A DNA stretch of 64,000 bases from an uncultured Sphingomonas sp. (lineage in GTDB: Bacteria > Pseudomonadota > Alphaproteobacteria > Sphingomonadales > Sphingomonadaceae), in NCBI RefSeq assembly GCF_937871615.1, contig NZ_CALMPA010000022.1:124001-188000 (forward strand), read 5' to 3'. The notes beneath the pieces were generated by a model. The model searched no databases. It saw only the letters and a program-made list of their open reading frames with translations, and had not been told where the DNA came from. Below are positions 16,540 to 25,674 of this stretch, piece by piece; the first letter of the stretch is position 1; every line of letters begins with the position of its first letter. The position numbers and the translations under genes are program-made.

Positions 16540-17381
16540 TGTTCGTGCTTGATGGGTTCGATACCGACGCCTTCGTCCGTACCACGCTTGCCGAGGATCT
16601 GGGGGACAAGGGGGATGTCACCTCGAACGCGGTGATCCCGGTGGAGGCGCGATTCCGCGCGGTGATGGGCACGCGCGATGCGATCACGGTGGCTGGGCTG
16701 GAAATCGCCGCCGCCTTCTTTCGCGCGCTCGATCCCGATGTGGCGATCGAATTGCTGGTGGCGGACGGCGCGACCGTGCCGCGCGGCACCGAATTGATGC
16801 GGCTGGAGGGCAGCGCGCGGGCGATGCTGACGGCGGAGCGATCCGCGCTCAACACCGCGCAGCATCTGTCGGGCATCGCGACGCTGACGCGCGCTTATGT
16901 CGATCGCATCGCCGGCACCGGCGCGACCCTGCTCGATACGCGCAAGACTATTCCCGGCCTGAGGCGGCTGGAGAAATACGCCACGCGGATGGGCGGCGCG
17001 AAGAACCATCGCATGGGGTTGTGGGATGCGGCGATGATAAAGGACAATCACGTCGCGATCGCGGGCGGCGTGGGCGAGGCGGTGCGGCGCGCGAAGGCGG
17101 CGGCGATCCCCGAGATCATCGTCGAGGTCGATCGGATCGATCAGATCGAACCGGCGCTGGTGGCGGGCGCGACCTATCTGCTGCTCGACAATATGACCGG
17201 GGCGACGCTGCGCGGCGCGGTGACGCTGATCGGCGGGCGCGTGCCGGTGGAGGCATCGGGCGGCGTGACGTTGGAAACGATCCGCGCGATCGCCGAAACC
17301 GGGGTCACCTATGTCAGCGTGGGGCGGATCACCCAATCCGCGCCCGCCGCCGATATCGGGCTGGATTTCGCGCCCGCGTGA
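16539..17381 (+). CDS. nadC: Nicotinate-nucleotide pyrophosphorylase (carboxylating)
   Basis: A 280-residue quinolinate phosphoribosyltransferase of NAD synthesis, converting quinolinate and PRPP to nicotinate mononucleotide. Family motifs are EDLGDKGDVTSNAVIP, the active-site LLDTRKTIPGLRRLEKYA, GGAKNHRMGLWDAAMIKDNH, and the C-terminal VEASGGVTLETIRAIAETGV with VGRITQSAP. The start at 16539 overlaps the SH3 gene stop by one base. nadA and nadB are not in the window. Confidence 0.95.
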   Translation: MFVLDGFDTDAFVRTTLAEDLGDKGDVTSNAVIPVEARFRAVMGTRDAITVAGLEIAAAFFRALDPDVAIELLVADGATVPRGTELMRLEGSARAMLTAERSALNTAQHLSGIATLTRAYVDRIAGTGATLLDTRKTIPGLRRLEKYATRMGGAKNHRMGLWDAAMIKDNHVAIAGGVGEAVRRAKAAAIPEIIVEVDRIDQIEPALVAGATYLLLDNMTGATLRGAVTLIGGRVPVEASGGVTLETIRAIAETGVTYVSVGRITQSAPAADIGLDFAPA

Positions 17382-17437
17382 CGGCCTTGCGCGGGCGTGG
17401 CGCGACGATATCTTGCGAAGATAAAAGGGGGAATCAC

Positions 17438-17866
17438 ATGCAGCGTCCACCGTCGATCGTTCGCTACGAACAGCTTTACATCGCGTCGTTCATCCTCGGC
17501 CTTATCGTCTCGGCGCTGACGTGGCAGGTGCAGCGCGCGGCGCTGAGCGCCAATCCGCTGGCGGCGGGCGCGCAATGGCTGGTGCCGGCGGCCATGGTGA
17601 CCGGCATCGTGATCGCGGTGACGCTGTGGTATTTCACCGCGCGTAGGCCCAGCACGGCGGCGAAATGGGTGGTTGTCGTATTGGCCGCATTTTCGGTGCT
17701 GAGAATCGCCGGCAACCTCGTCATGCTGATGAAGGGGGCGTTCGCGCTGCCGGTGTTGCTCGCGATCGTGGCGCCCGCGCTTTACGTCGCTGCGGCGGTG
17801 CTGTTGTTCAGGCCTGACGCCAGGCGGTGGTTCGGCGAAAAGATTGATGGAGAAGACGTAGCATGA
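17438..17866 (+). CDS. Four-helix hypothetical inner membrane protein
   Basis: A 142-residue protein with about four transmembrane helices (near residues 14-34, 46-66, 76-100 and 104-124), starting MQRPPSIVRYEQLYIASF. A ribosome binding site (AAAAGGGGGAA) precedes the ATG. Its stop overlaps the start of the RNase T2 gene as ATGA. No function is recognised. Confidence 0.75.
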   Translation: MQRPPSIVRYEQLYIASFILGLIVSALTWQVQRAALSANPLAAGAQWLVPAAMVTGIVIAVTLWYFTARRPSTAAKWVVVVLAAFSVLRIAGNLVMLMKGAFALPVLLAIVAPALYVAAAVLLFRPDARRWFGEKIDGEDVA

Positions 17867-18579
17867 TCCGTAATCGCGTGCTGCTGGTTGCGGCCGCCGC
17901 CGTCGCGCTGCCGGGCATGGCGGGGGCGCAGGCCAATCGGTGCGTCGTGCCGGGCGATATCGCGCCGCCGCTGCCGGACCTGCCGAGCGAGCGCGAGCCG
18001 CAACGCGTGCTGCCGATCGGCAGCTATACGCTGGCGATAAGCTGGTCCCCGCAATATTGCCGCACGCGGATGCATGATCCCAAGGCGCGGATGCAATGCG
18101 GCGCGAACCGCTTCGGCTTCGTGTTGCACGGCCTGTGGCCCGATGGCGAGGGCAAGGACTGGCCGCAATATTGCACCGTCACCAATATCGTGCCCCGCGC
18201 GGTGCTCGCCGCCAACCTCTGCTCCACCCCGTCCGCGCAATTGCTTCAGCACGAATGGGCCAAGCACGGCACCTGTATGCCGGGCGAGACGCCCGCGAGC
18301 TATTTCCGCCGCTCGACCGGCATGTACGCCAAATTGCGCTATCCCGATATGAACGCGCTGTCGCGCCGCCCGCTCACCGCGGGGCAGTTCGCCGCGGCGA
18401 TGGCGCGCGCCAATCCGGGCATCCGCGCCGACATGATGCGCGTGACCGCCAACCGCGAGGGCTGGCTGGACGAAGTGTGGCTGTGCCTCGACAAGAAGTT
18501 CGCCTACGCCACCTGCCCGGCGCATCAGGGCGGGCTTGAGCCCGATGCGCGGCTGAAGATCTGGCGCGGCCCGCGCTGA
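17863..18579 (+). CDS. Secreted ribonuclease T2
   Basis: A 238-residue T2-family endoribonuclease that cleaves single-stranded RNA through a 2',3'-cyclic phosphate. A signal peptide covers about residues 1-22 (ending GMAGAQA). The two active-site segments are intact: CAS I as FVLHGLWPDGEG and CAS II as HEWAKHGTCMPG, each with its catalytic His. Several Cys suggest disulfides in the periplasm. It is coupled to the preceding membrane protein gene and followed by a strong hairpin. Confidence 0.92.
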   Translation: MIRNRVLLVAAAAVALPGMAGAQANRCVVPGDIAPPLPDLPSEREPQRVLPIGSYTLAISWSPQYCRTRMHDPKARMQCGANRFGFVLHGLWPDGEGKDWPQYCTVTNIVPRAVLAANLCSTPSAQLLQHEWAKHGTCMPGETPASYFRRSTGMYAKLRYPDMNALSRRPLTAGQFAAAMARANPGIRADMMRVTANREGWLDEVWLCLDKKFAYATCPAHQGGLEPDARLKIWRGPR

Positions 18580-18585
18580 AGGCAA

Positions 18586-18618
18586 CCGGCTCCTCCCGGC
18601 GAATGGGGGAGGAGCCGG
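18586..18618. terminator. Bidirectional hairpin between convergent genes
   Basis: Twelve-base perfect arms CCGGCTCCTCCC (18586-18597) and its complement (18607-18618), with a 9-base loop. It lies between the convergent RNase T2 and TonB receptor stops. There is no long U-run, so it may be a transcription end or a messenger-stabilising hairpin. Confidence 0.6.
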
Positions 18619-18627
18619 GCCGTCCGA

Positions 18628-20757
18628 TCAGAGCCCGACGCGCAGCGTGGCGCGGATATCGCGCCCAGCGAGCGGGGCGAAATCCTTGAGCACGCTTGCC
18701 GCGCGGCGCGCATCGACATCGAAGATATTGTTCGCCGCGATGGTGATGCTCGTCCGCTTGCTATCCGCGAACGGCTTGAACGAGAGTGAGGCGTTGACCA
18801 TCGTATAAGCGGCGGTGGGCGTTTCGAAAGCGGCGATCCGGTTCTGCCGGAACACATGCTCCACCTCGACGCGCGCGCTTGAGCGATCGCTTTGCGCCTC
18901 AAGCCCGCCGAGCACGCGCAGCGGAGGAATGCGCGGCACCGGGCTTACGTCCACCACCGTCGCGCGGACGTAATCGCCGAGGATATCGGCGTTGATCGCG
19001 TGCTCGCCGATCGTCGCCAGCCGTTTCGATGCGTCGATCTCGAAGCCGTAATAGCGCGCCTTGGCCTGGGCATATTGGAAGCACGGGAAATCAACGCTCC
19101 GCCCCGATGGCGCTGCGGCGGCGGCGCACACCGCCTGCGCCGTCTGGTTCTCGTAGATGTAGTCGTCGAACCAATTGTAATAAGCGGAGGCATCAAGGCT
19201 GAAGCCCTCGCCGTGCGCGTGGAGCGTCGCCTCCAGCCCCCATGATTTCTCGGTGCGGAAATTCGGGTTGCCGAATTCATAGGCCTGGGTGCCGGCATGG
19301 GCGCCGTTCGAGAACAATTCCTCATCCGATGGCGCGCGCTCCGTGCGGGAGCCGTTCAGCCCGATGCGCACGCCGCTCGCGATGCCATAAGATGCGCCGA
19401 TCGAGCCGGAGAGGGTGTTGAAGCTGCGCGTGCCATGGAAGAAGCGCGGATCGTCCAGCGGGTTTTGCGCGGCAAGCCCGGTATGCTCGAAGCGCAGGCC
19501 GCCTTCGGCCTTGAACGGGCCGCTTTCATATTGCTGGAGCGTGAAAAGCCCGACCTGTTCGGTATTGTTGCGCGGCAAAAACGCCTCGTCGCCGACGACG
19601 TTGAACTGGCGGCTGAAATATTGCGCGCCGCTCGCGCCGCTCCAGCCGCCGCGATTGGCCTGGAGAAATTCGATCCGCCCTTCGAGCCCCTTGTTGTAGA
19701 AAGCGGTGCCGATCGCGCCATCCTCGCTCAGTTCGTAGTGGCGATAATTGGCATAAGCGACGCGCGTGCGGATGGAATCGAGGAAGCCGCCGCCGGTCTG
19801 CACCTCGCCGCGCAGATCGAAACGGTTCTGGACGACGGAGAGGCGCGGCGCCTCCTGTTCCTGCCCCGGCTCGGTCGCATAGCGGATCGGCACGCCATAA
19901 AGGCTGTCGTAATGGCTGTAAGACACGCCGAGCGAGCCGGTATCGGTAATCAGCGCGGCGCCCACGCCTGCCGTCCAGGTTTCCGCCGCGGTGTTCGGCA
20001 ACCGGCCCTTGAGCCGGGCGGAGGCGGCGAAATCGACCGGATCGGTGGGATCGGCCTCGGCCGCCGCCAGCGCCGCCGCGCGCGCGGGCGGGGACAGGAC
20101 ATGGCCGCCGATGCGCAGATCGTCTGCCTTCAGATACGAGCCATCGGCGTGGAGCACGAGGTTCTTCGTCACAGCCACATCGCCCGCCGCGCCCAGCGAG
20201 CGTTCGCTCGCCGCGCTCGCATAGCTGCCGATCGCGTTCAGGCGATAGCCGTTCTCGGGCATCACGCGCGGGATACGCGAATCAATCACGTTGACCACGC
20301 CGCCGACCGCCGACGAGCCATAGAGCAACGCGGAGGGGCCGCGCAGTACCTCTACCCGCTCGGCAAGCAGTGGATCTATCACCACCGCGTGATCGACCGA
20401 GGTGTTCGATACGTCGACCGAGCCGATCCCGTCGGTCAGCACGCGGATGCGATCGCCCTGGAAGCCGCGCAGGATCGGGCGCGAGGCGCTGGGGCCGAAC
20501 GAGGTCGCCGATACGCCCGGCAGGCGCGCCAGCGTCTCGCCGATCGTCGGGCGGAGTTCGCGGTTGAGAGTGTCGCCCGAAAGGACCGACGTGCCCTGCA
20601 ATACATCCATCTCGTTGCGCGCGACGGGCGCGGAGACGATCACGTCCTCCGGCGCAACGTCCTTGGCGGGCGCCTCGTCGGCGAAAGCGGGGGAGGCGAT
20701 CAGGATGGCGAGAATGCCGGCGACCGAGCGGGCGTGAATGCTGCATGAGTGGATCAT
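18628..20757 (-). CDS. TonB-dependent outer membrane receptor, ZnuD-like
   Basis: A 709-residue receptor. A signal peptide (about 26 residues, ending SPAFADEAP) is followed by a plug domain with IGETLARLPGVSATSFG, LRGFQGDRIRVLTDGIGSVD and VEVLRGPSALLYGSSAVGGV. The 22-strand barrel ends in FAPLAGRDIRATLRVGL. The segment NTSVDHAVVIDPLLAERVE and the closing FDVDARRAASVLKDFAPL resemble zinc receptors of the ZnuD group. A candidate Zur box just upstream supports zinc as cargo, but ligand specificity is inference. Confidence 0.85.
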   Translation of the reverse strand: MIHSCSIHARSVAGILAILIASPAFADEAPAKDVAPEDVIVSAPVARNEMDVLQGTSVLSGDTLNRELRPTIGETLARLPGVSATSFGPSASRPILRGFQGDRIRVLTDGIGSVDVSNTSVDHAVVIDPLLAERVEVLRGPSALLYGSSAVGGVVNVIDSRIPRVMPENGYRLNAIGSYASAASERSLGAAGDVAVTKNLVLHADGSYLKADDLRIGGHVLSPPARAAALAAAEADPTDPVDFAASARLKGRLPNTAAETWTAGVGAALITDTGSLGVSYSHYDSLYGVPIRYATEPGQEQEAPRLSVVQNRFDLRGEVQTGGGFLDSIRTRVAYANYRHYELSEDGAIGTAFYNKGLEGRIEFLQANRGGWSGASGAQYFSRQFNVVGDEAFLPRNNTEQVGLFTLQQYESGPFKAEGGLRFEHTGLAAQNPLDDPRFFHGTRSFNTLSGSIGASYGIASGVRIGLNGSRTERAPSDEELFSNGAHAGTQAYEFGNPNFRTEKSWGLEATLHAHGEGFSLDASAYYNWFDDYIYENQTAQAVCAAAAAPSGRSVDFPCFQYAQAKARYYGFEIDASKRLATIGEHAINADILGDYVRATVVDVSPVPRIPPLRVLGGLEAQSDRSSARVEVEHVFRQNRIAAFETPTAAYTMVNASLSFKPFADSKRTSITIAANNIFDVDARRAASVLKDFAPLAGRDIRATLRVGL

Positions 20758-20772
20758 GAGCGTCGGCTAGAC

Positions 20773-20794
20773 GGAATGTTACATCATATCAACA
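20773..20794 (-). promoter_or_regulatory. Candidate Zur (zinc uptake regulator) operator
   Basis: The sequence GGAATGTTACATCATATCAA lies 16-37 bp before the TonB receptor start. It matches about 15 positions of the Zur palindrome consensus GAAATGTTATAnTATAACAT, best in the left half. The right half is weaker. Assignment rests on this match and on the ZnuD-like receptor downstream. Confidence 0.45.
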
Positions 20795-20837
20795 GCGATT
20801 CGTCGCTGTGCCGGATCGGTTCGTCGCGCAACCCCGT

Positions 20838-21050
20838 TCAGCGATTGCGTTCGACCGATTCCAGGATGCGCGCGCCGGCCATGAACACCGCCACCGGCGA
20901 GGCGGCGAACAGCAGCCAGCCGCCATAGCCGGGAAAATCGTGCAGATAATGGGTGCCGCGCTCGATCGCGCCGGTGCCGAGCGTATAGATAATCAGGAAC
21001 GCTTCGAACTTGGTCTTGATGACGAACAGGCGGGCGATGCGGGACCACAT
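20838..21050 (-). CDS. Small conserved-type membrane protein
   Basis: A 70-residue protein starting MWSRIARLFVIKTKFEAF, with two hydrophobic segments (about residues 16-26 and 42-60) and a charged tail (ILESVERNR). The ATG at 21050 is preferred over one 21 bases upstream because GGGAAGA sits about 6 bases before it. It lies between astB and the TonB receptor on the same strand. Function unknown. Confidence 0.6.
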   Translation of the reverse strand: MWSRIARLFVIKTKFEAFLIIYTLGTGAIERGTHYLHDFPGYGGWLLFAASPVAVFMAGARILESVERNR

Positions 21051-21116
21051 GCCAGTCTTCCCAGCAAACATCGCGCCAGTGGCGGATTTCCGCGGTTTCC
21101 GGCGGGCGGGTTATGG

Positions 21117-22367
21117 TTAACTGTCAATTAATCCGACAAGATCGAGTGTTTCCAGCAGCGCGCGCCGGGCGTTTTCGATCCGCGCGATCAGCGCCGGATC
21201 GCCGATCGCTTCCACTGCGATCGTCTCCGGCCAATATGCCTCGATCGTCGTGGCGATCGCGGTGAGCTTCGCGTCGTCGACCAGAAAGCGCGGGTCGATC
21301 GTCGTGGGATCGGCGACGACGCGCAGCCGCAGGCAGGCCGGGCCGCCGCCATTCGCCATGGATTCGCGCACATCGACCACCTTCACCGCGCGGATCGGGC
21401 CATTGCCGGCGATATGCTCCTGCAACCATTCCCACACGCGCGGATTGCCCTGTGCCTCGCCGGGGACGATCAGCGTCTGCTGCCCGGATTGCGGCGAGAC
21501 GAGCTGCGCGTTGAACAGATAGGATTGGATCGCATCCTCCAGGCTGACGCGATCGGCGGGCACCTCTACGATTTCTACCTCGGGCATCAGCGCGCGCAAT
21601 TGCGCGTAAAAGCCGGCCTTGTCGGCGAAGGCCTGTTCATGCGCGAACAGGGTGCGTTCATTGGCGACCGCGACCACATCATTGTGGAACGCGCCCGCCG
21701 CGATCGCCGCCGGCGATTGCTCGACGAACAGGGTGCGCGCCGGATCGAGCCCGTGCGCGCGCGCGATCGCCTCGCTCGCCTCGCGGTGCTGGCGCGCGGG
21801 GAAGCGGCCGCCCGGCTCGCCATAGACGAAAATCTCTATGCCCGGCGCGCCATGGCCGGCGCACAGCCGCATATGGTTCGCCGCGCCCTCATCGCCGAAC
21901 GGCGCGGGAACGGGGCCGTGGACGACGAAGGCGGGATGGGCGAAGGCGGTGCGCAGTTGCGCCAGCGTCGCGGGCCATTCGTGGCTGCGATGCGGCATCG
22001 TCATCAGATTGGCGACCGTGAGATGGCAGCGCCCGTCGCGCGTGTCCGCGGCGGGGGAGACCGTCGCGGCATTGGCCGCCCACATCGCCGAAGCGGAAAG
22101 CGCGCGCGCCTGAAGATGCGGCGCGGCATCGGCGAAATCGGTGGCGAGCGCCGCGAGCCAGCGGTGATCGGGGCGCGGATGCGGCAGGAGGATGCCCTGC
22201 GCCAGCCCGAGCGCGAGGTTCGCGCGCATCTTGGCGATACCCTGCAACGCGGCGGCGCGCGGGCGGGCGACATTGCCGGCGTTGCGCGTCGCGGCGAGAT
22301 TGCCGGGGCTGAGCCCGGCATAATTATGGCTCGGCCCGACGATCCCGTCGAAATTGATTTCCCGCAT
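21117..22367 (-). CDS. astB: N-succinylarginine dihydrolase
   Basis: A 416-residue guanidino-group hydrolase that converts succinylarginine to succinylornithine, CO2 and ammonia, the second step of the arginine succinyltransferase pathway. The N terminus REINFDGIVGPSHNYAGLS and the catalytic region GNGPIRAVKVVDVRESMANG with the nucleophile Cys in GGGPACLRLR match AstB. GAFHNDVVAVANERTLF supplies the active-site His. The ATG at 22367 overlaps the astA stop (TGATG); a GTG one codon earlier is also possible. Confidence 0.95.
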   Translation of the reverse strand: MREINFDGIVGPSHNYAGLSPGNLAATRNAGNVARPRAAALQGIAKMRANLALGLAQGILLPHPRPDHRWLAALATDFADAAPHLQARALSASAMWAANAATVSPAADTRDGRCHLTVANLMTMPHRSHEWPATLAQLRTAFAHPAFVVHGPVPAPFGDEGAANHMRLCAGHGAPGIEIFVYGEPGGRFPARQHREASEAIARAHGLDPARTLFVEQSPAAIAAGAFHNDVVAVANERTLFAHEQAFADKAGFYAQLRALMPEVEIVEVPADRVSLEDAIQSYLFNAQLVSPQSGQQTLIVPGEAQGNPRVWEWLQEHIAGNGPIRAVKVVDVRESMANGGGPACLRLRVVADPTTIDPRFLVDDAKLTAIATTIEAYWPETIAVEAIGDPALIARIENARRALLETLDLVGLIDS

Positions 22368-23383
22368 CACGCCCTCGTCGTGTAGGTGATGACGCCATCT
22401 TCCTGCACGCCGATCGCCCTGGCGCTGAGCGGATCAATCACCACCGCATCGGCCACATCGCGCGCGGTGCCGAGCGCGCAGCGGAAATCGGCCAGCGAAC
22501 CGTGCGCGACCAGCGCCTGCGCGCCGCCTTCATTGTCGATCGCGACGATCGGCGCGGTGCGCGCATCGCGGACCGAGCGGACATTGTCGGTGCGCGCGGT
22601 CATCGTCGGGCCGCCATCGAAGATGTCGACATAATTCTCGAACGCGAAGCCTTCATTCTCCAGCATCCGCATCGCGGCGCGCCCCGACGGATGGGGCAGC
22701 CCGATCGCGGCGCGCGCGGTTTCGGAAAGCATCGCAGTGTAGATCGGATGCTTGGGCATCAGATCGGCGATGAACTGGTTGCCATGGGTGGCGTTATACT
22801 GATCCGCATCCTGGAAATTCATGCCGAAGAAGCGCCCGGCCAGCCCGTCCCAGAAGGGCGATCCGCCCGCCTCGTCGATGATCCCGCGCAATTCCGCGAG
22901 GATGCGGTCGGCGAACCGCGCGCGGTGCATACGGATGAACAGATAACGGCTGCGCGCGAGCAGCATCCCGAGGCCGCCGGCGCGCTCGCCGGGGTGGAGG
23001 AACAGCCCGCCGACCTCGCTCGATCCTTCGAGATCGGTGGTGAGCGACAGCATTTCGGCGCGGAAGGTGCGACCGAGTTTCTCGCTGTGCTGGGTGAGCG
23101 TGCTCAGGCGATAGCTGTAGAACGGATGGCGCTGCCCGACCTGGGTGAACAATTGGCAGGTGCCGCGCACCTCCCCGGTTTCGAGGTTTTCGAGGATCAG
23201 CACGAACAATTCGTCGCCCAGCTCTCCACCCTCGCGTGCGAAGGCGGCGTGGCTGCGATCGAGCTTGGCCTTCAGCGCGGGGCGATCGGCGGGCAGATTG
23301 GTGAAGCCTCCGCCGGTCAGCTTCGCCATTTCATATAGATGCGCGAGATCCGCCTCACGCGCGGCGCGGACCACGAAGGTCAC
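22367..23383 (-). CDS. astA: Arginine N-succinyltransferase
   Basis: A 338-residue GNAT-fold enzyme that transfers succinyl from succinyl-CoA to arginine, starting arginine catabolism. Motifs include MAKLTGGGFTNLPADR, EVGGLFLHPGERAGGLGMLL, ELRGIIDEAGGSPFWDGLAG and KHPIYTAMLSETARAAIG. The start is GTG at 23383, overlapping the upstream hydrolase stop as GTGA; the longer frame upstream is antisense. It forms a coupled unit with the M20 hydrolase and astB. Confidence 0.95.
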   Translation of the reverse strand: MTFVVRAAREADLAHLYEMAKLTGGGFTNLPADRPALKAKLDRSHAAFAREGGELGDELFVLILENLETGEVRGTCQLFTQVGQRHPFYSYRLSTLTQHSEKLGRTFRAEMLSLTTDLEGSSEVGGLFLHPGERAGGLGMLLARSRYLFIRMHRARFADRILAELRGIIDEAGGSPFWDGLAGRFFGMNFQDADQYNATHGNQFIADLMPKHPIYTAMLSETARAAIGLPHPSGRAAMRMLENEGFAFENYVDIFDGGPTMTARTDNVRSVRDARTAPIVAIDNEGGAQALVAHGSLADFRCALGTARDVADAVVIDPLSARAIGVQEDGVITYTTRA

Positions 23384-24579
23384 AGGCGCCCCGCCGCGAT
23401 GCGCAGGATGGTGACGGCGGAGAGCGCCGCGCGCTCGGCCAGGCTGTCCACGATCAGAAACTCCTCCCCCGAATGGATCGCGCCACCGCGCACGCCCATC
23501 GTATCCACCACCGGCACCCCACATGCCGCGATATTGTTGCCGTCGCACACGCCCCCGGTGGCGCGCCAGCCGATTGCCAGGCCAAGATCGCCGCCGGCAT
23601 CGCGCACCAGATCGAACAATCGCGCCGCGCCCGCGTCGATCGGCTTGGGCGGGCGATTGAACCCGCCATGCACCTCGACATGCACGTCATGCGCCGCCGC
23701 CACCTCGGCGACGGTCGCGTCGATATGCGCGCGGGCGCGGGTGATCTCCTCCGCGTCGGCGGGGCGGAAGTTGACGCGCAGCACCGCGAGATCGGGGACG
23801 ACATTGTTCGGCCCGCCGCCCTCGATCCGCGCCGGATTGACCGCAAGGCGCGGCCCGCGCGCGGCGGCGAGGCGCAGCGCGATATCCGCCGCCGCGACAA
23901 TCGCGTTGCGCCCTTCGTCCGGGTTGCGCCCGGCATGGGCGGCGCGGCCACGCACGACGATCGAAAAATTGCCCGTGCCGCCGCGCGCGCCGGCGAGCGT
24001 GCCATCGGGCAACGCCGGCTCATAAGTGAGCGCCGCGGTTTTCCCGCGCGCCAGTTCGGCGATCAGCGCGGCGGAGGAGAAGGAGCCGGTTTCCTCATCC
24101 GAATTTATCAGCACGTCATAGCCGATCGCGCTGCCCGCCGCCTCGACCGCTTCGAGCGCGGCGAGCATCACCGCCAGCCCGCCCTTCATGTCCGCCACGC
24201 CGGGGCCGTTGATCGTGCCGTCCGCCCGGTCAGTGAGCGTCTGGAACGGGTGATCGGCGGGATAAACGGTATCCATATGCCCGGTGAGCAGCAACCGCGC
24301 CGCCGCGTCGGGCCGTACCGAAAGATGCAGATGGCGGCCATGCGCGATCGGCTCGACCATGCCGGTGGGGGTTACGCGTTCAGCCGCGCCCGCGTCGATC
24401 AGTCGTATTTCGCCGGGCAGCGCGGCAAAGGCATCCGCGAGCATTCCGGCGACCGTCGCCAGCCCGGCGAGATTTCCCGTTCCGCTGTTGACGGCGGACC
24501 ATTGTCGCACCCGTGCCAGCATCGGCGAGCCAGCCGCCCGCTCGATCGCCATCCTCTCATCGGCCGATATCCCCGCCAT
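23380..24579 (-). CDS. M20 family metallohydrolase of the ast cluster
   Basis: A 399-residue di-zinc amidohydrolase of the M20/ArgE/carboxypeptidase G2 type. Metal and catalytic residues are visible in LTGHMDTVYPADHPFQ, GPGVADMKGGLAV (bridging Asp), INSDEETGSFSS (catalytic Glu-Glu) and the late GGAIHSGEEF His. It is translationally coupled to astA. No astE is seen here, so this hydrolase is a candidate for desuccinylating succinylglutamate. Alternatives are an acyl-amino-acid hydrolase feeding arginine into the pathway. The start may be 9 codons further downstream. Confidence 0.85.
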   Translation of the reverse strand: MAGISADERMAIERAAGSPMLARVRQWSAVNSGTGNLAGLATVAGMLADAFAALPGEIRLIDAGAAERVTPTGMVEPIAHGRHLHLSVRPDAAARLLLTGHMDTVYPADHPFQTLTDRADGTINGPGVADMKGGLAVMLAALEAVEAAGSAIGYDVLINSDEETGSFSSAALIAELARGKTAALTYEPALPDGTLAGARGGTGNFSIVVRGRAAHAGRNPDEGRNAIVAAADIALRLAAARGPRLAVNPARIEGGGPNNVVPDLAVLRVNFRPADAEEITRARAHIDATVAEVAAAHDVHVEVHGGFNRPPKPIDAGAARLFDLVRDAGGDLGLAIGWRATGGVCDGNNIAACGVPVVDTMGVRGGAIHSGEEFLIVDSLAERAALSAVTILRIAAGRL

Positions 24580-24668
24580 CCGCCAGTGGTAGCGCGGGGA
24601 GGCCGGTTTGGGAAATGCCCTTTGCGCGCCTTTTCGTGGAAGGGTGGCGTGGCGCGGCGCGCTTCCGT

Positions 24669-25604
24669 TCAGAAGGTATAGACCAGCGACGCCCGGCTTG
24701 TCGTGTCGGTCGTGCGCCGCCCCACCGGGGGCAGGCTTTCATATTGCACGACATAGGAAACCTGCGCCGATAGCGGCCCCAGCACCTTCGCGGCGATCGC
24801 GGTCGTGCCGCTCACGGTTGAATTGTAATGCTGGAGATAGGCCGAGGCGACCTGGGTGAGCGTCAGCCCCGGCGCGAGTTTCCACCCGAAATCCACGCTG
24901 CCGCGCGCCGCGATGCTGCTCTGCGTGGTGGCATCGGTGAAGGCGGTGTAGCGATAGGCTGGCCCCAGTTCCAGATCGAGCTTCATCGACGGGGTCTGGA
25001 TCGCGCTATAGCCCGCGCCGACCGAGCTGGAATAACGCTGAGTATAGCCGAGGAAGCGATCGGATTCGAACTGGCTTGCGCCATAGATGTAGCGGCGCGA
25101 GTCGATCTTGAAATTGGGTTCGTAGCTGGCGAGATAATGTTCGCGCGTGGTGATCCCCAGGCTGCGCTGGTAATCGGCCTGCAACCGCACCTTGTGGCGC
25201 CATTGCAGCCCCTCGCGCGTCAGATCGAGCACGCCCGCCGCGCCCATCGTCTCGCTGTTGCCGGTGGTGAGATAGCCGCCCAGTTCGGCACGGCCCCGCC
25301 ACAGATCGAACACGCCCGCCTCGCGGACGCGCGAATCATGCGCGCGCTTGCGTTCGTCGCGCCAGTCCGCCGCGAACTTCGCCACCGCGTCGCCGCTCGC
25401 CGGATCGGCGGTGCGGGCATATTTGACGATCGTGGTCACCTCCGCGTCGTTGCCGGCGGCGATCGCGGCCTCCAGCATCGCGCGGATCGGCGCGGGGATC
25501 GCCACTTCCTCCGCCTGATGGCGTGCATCCTCGCCCGGATGCTCGCCGCTCGCGACGGTGGCGTTGGCTAGCAGCAGCGGAAAAGTGAGAAGAAGCGCGC
25601 GCAT
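24669..25604 (-). CDS. DUF481 family outer membrane beta-barrel protein
   Basis: A 311-residue exported protein with a signal peptide of about 20 residues (MRALLLTFPLLLANATVASG). An N-terminal helical segment contains IRAMLEAAIAAGNDAEVTTI. From about residue 100 the DUF481 barrel begins with WRGRAELGGYLTTGNSETMG, the family hallmark, and it ends in an aromatic strand (SRASLVYTF). DUF481 proteins are salt- or stress-associated outer membrane barrels of unclear role. The ATG at 25604 places the signal peptide directly at the start. Confidence 0.88.
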   Translation of the reverse strand: MRALLLTFPLLLANATVASGEHPGEDARHQAEEVAIPAPIRAMLEAAIAAGNDAEVTTIVKYARTADPASGDAVAKFAADWRDERKRAHDSRVREAGVFDLWRGRAELGGYLTTGNSETMGAAGVLDLTREGLQWRHKVRLQADYQRSLGITTREHYLASYEPNFKIDSRRYIYGASQFESDRFLGYTQRYSSSVGAGYSAIQTPSMKLDLELGPAYRYTAFTDATTQSSIAARGSVDFGWKLAPGLTLTQVASAYLQHYNSTVSGTTAIAAKVLGPLSAQVSYVVQYESLPPVGRRTTDTTSRASLVYTF

Positions 25605-25674
25605 CCCGCTGACCATTAACGGCGTTTGTGGCGATTTTGGAGCATCGTGGTGGCGGGGCTCGACGGGGTGTGGC

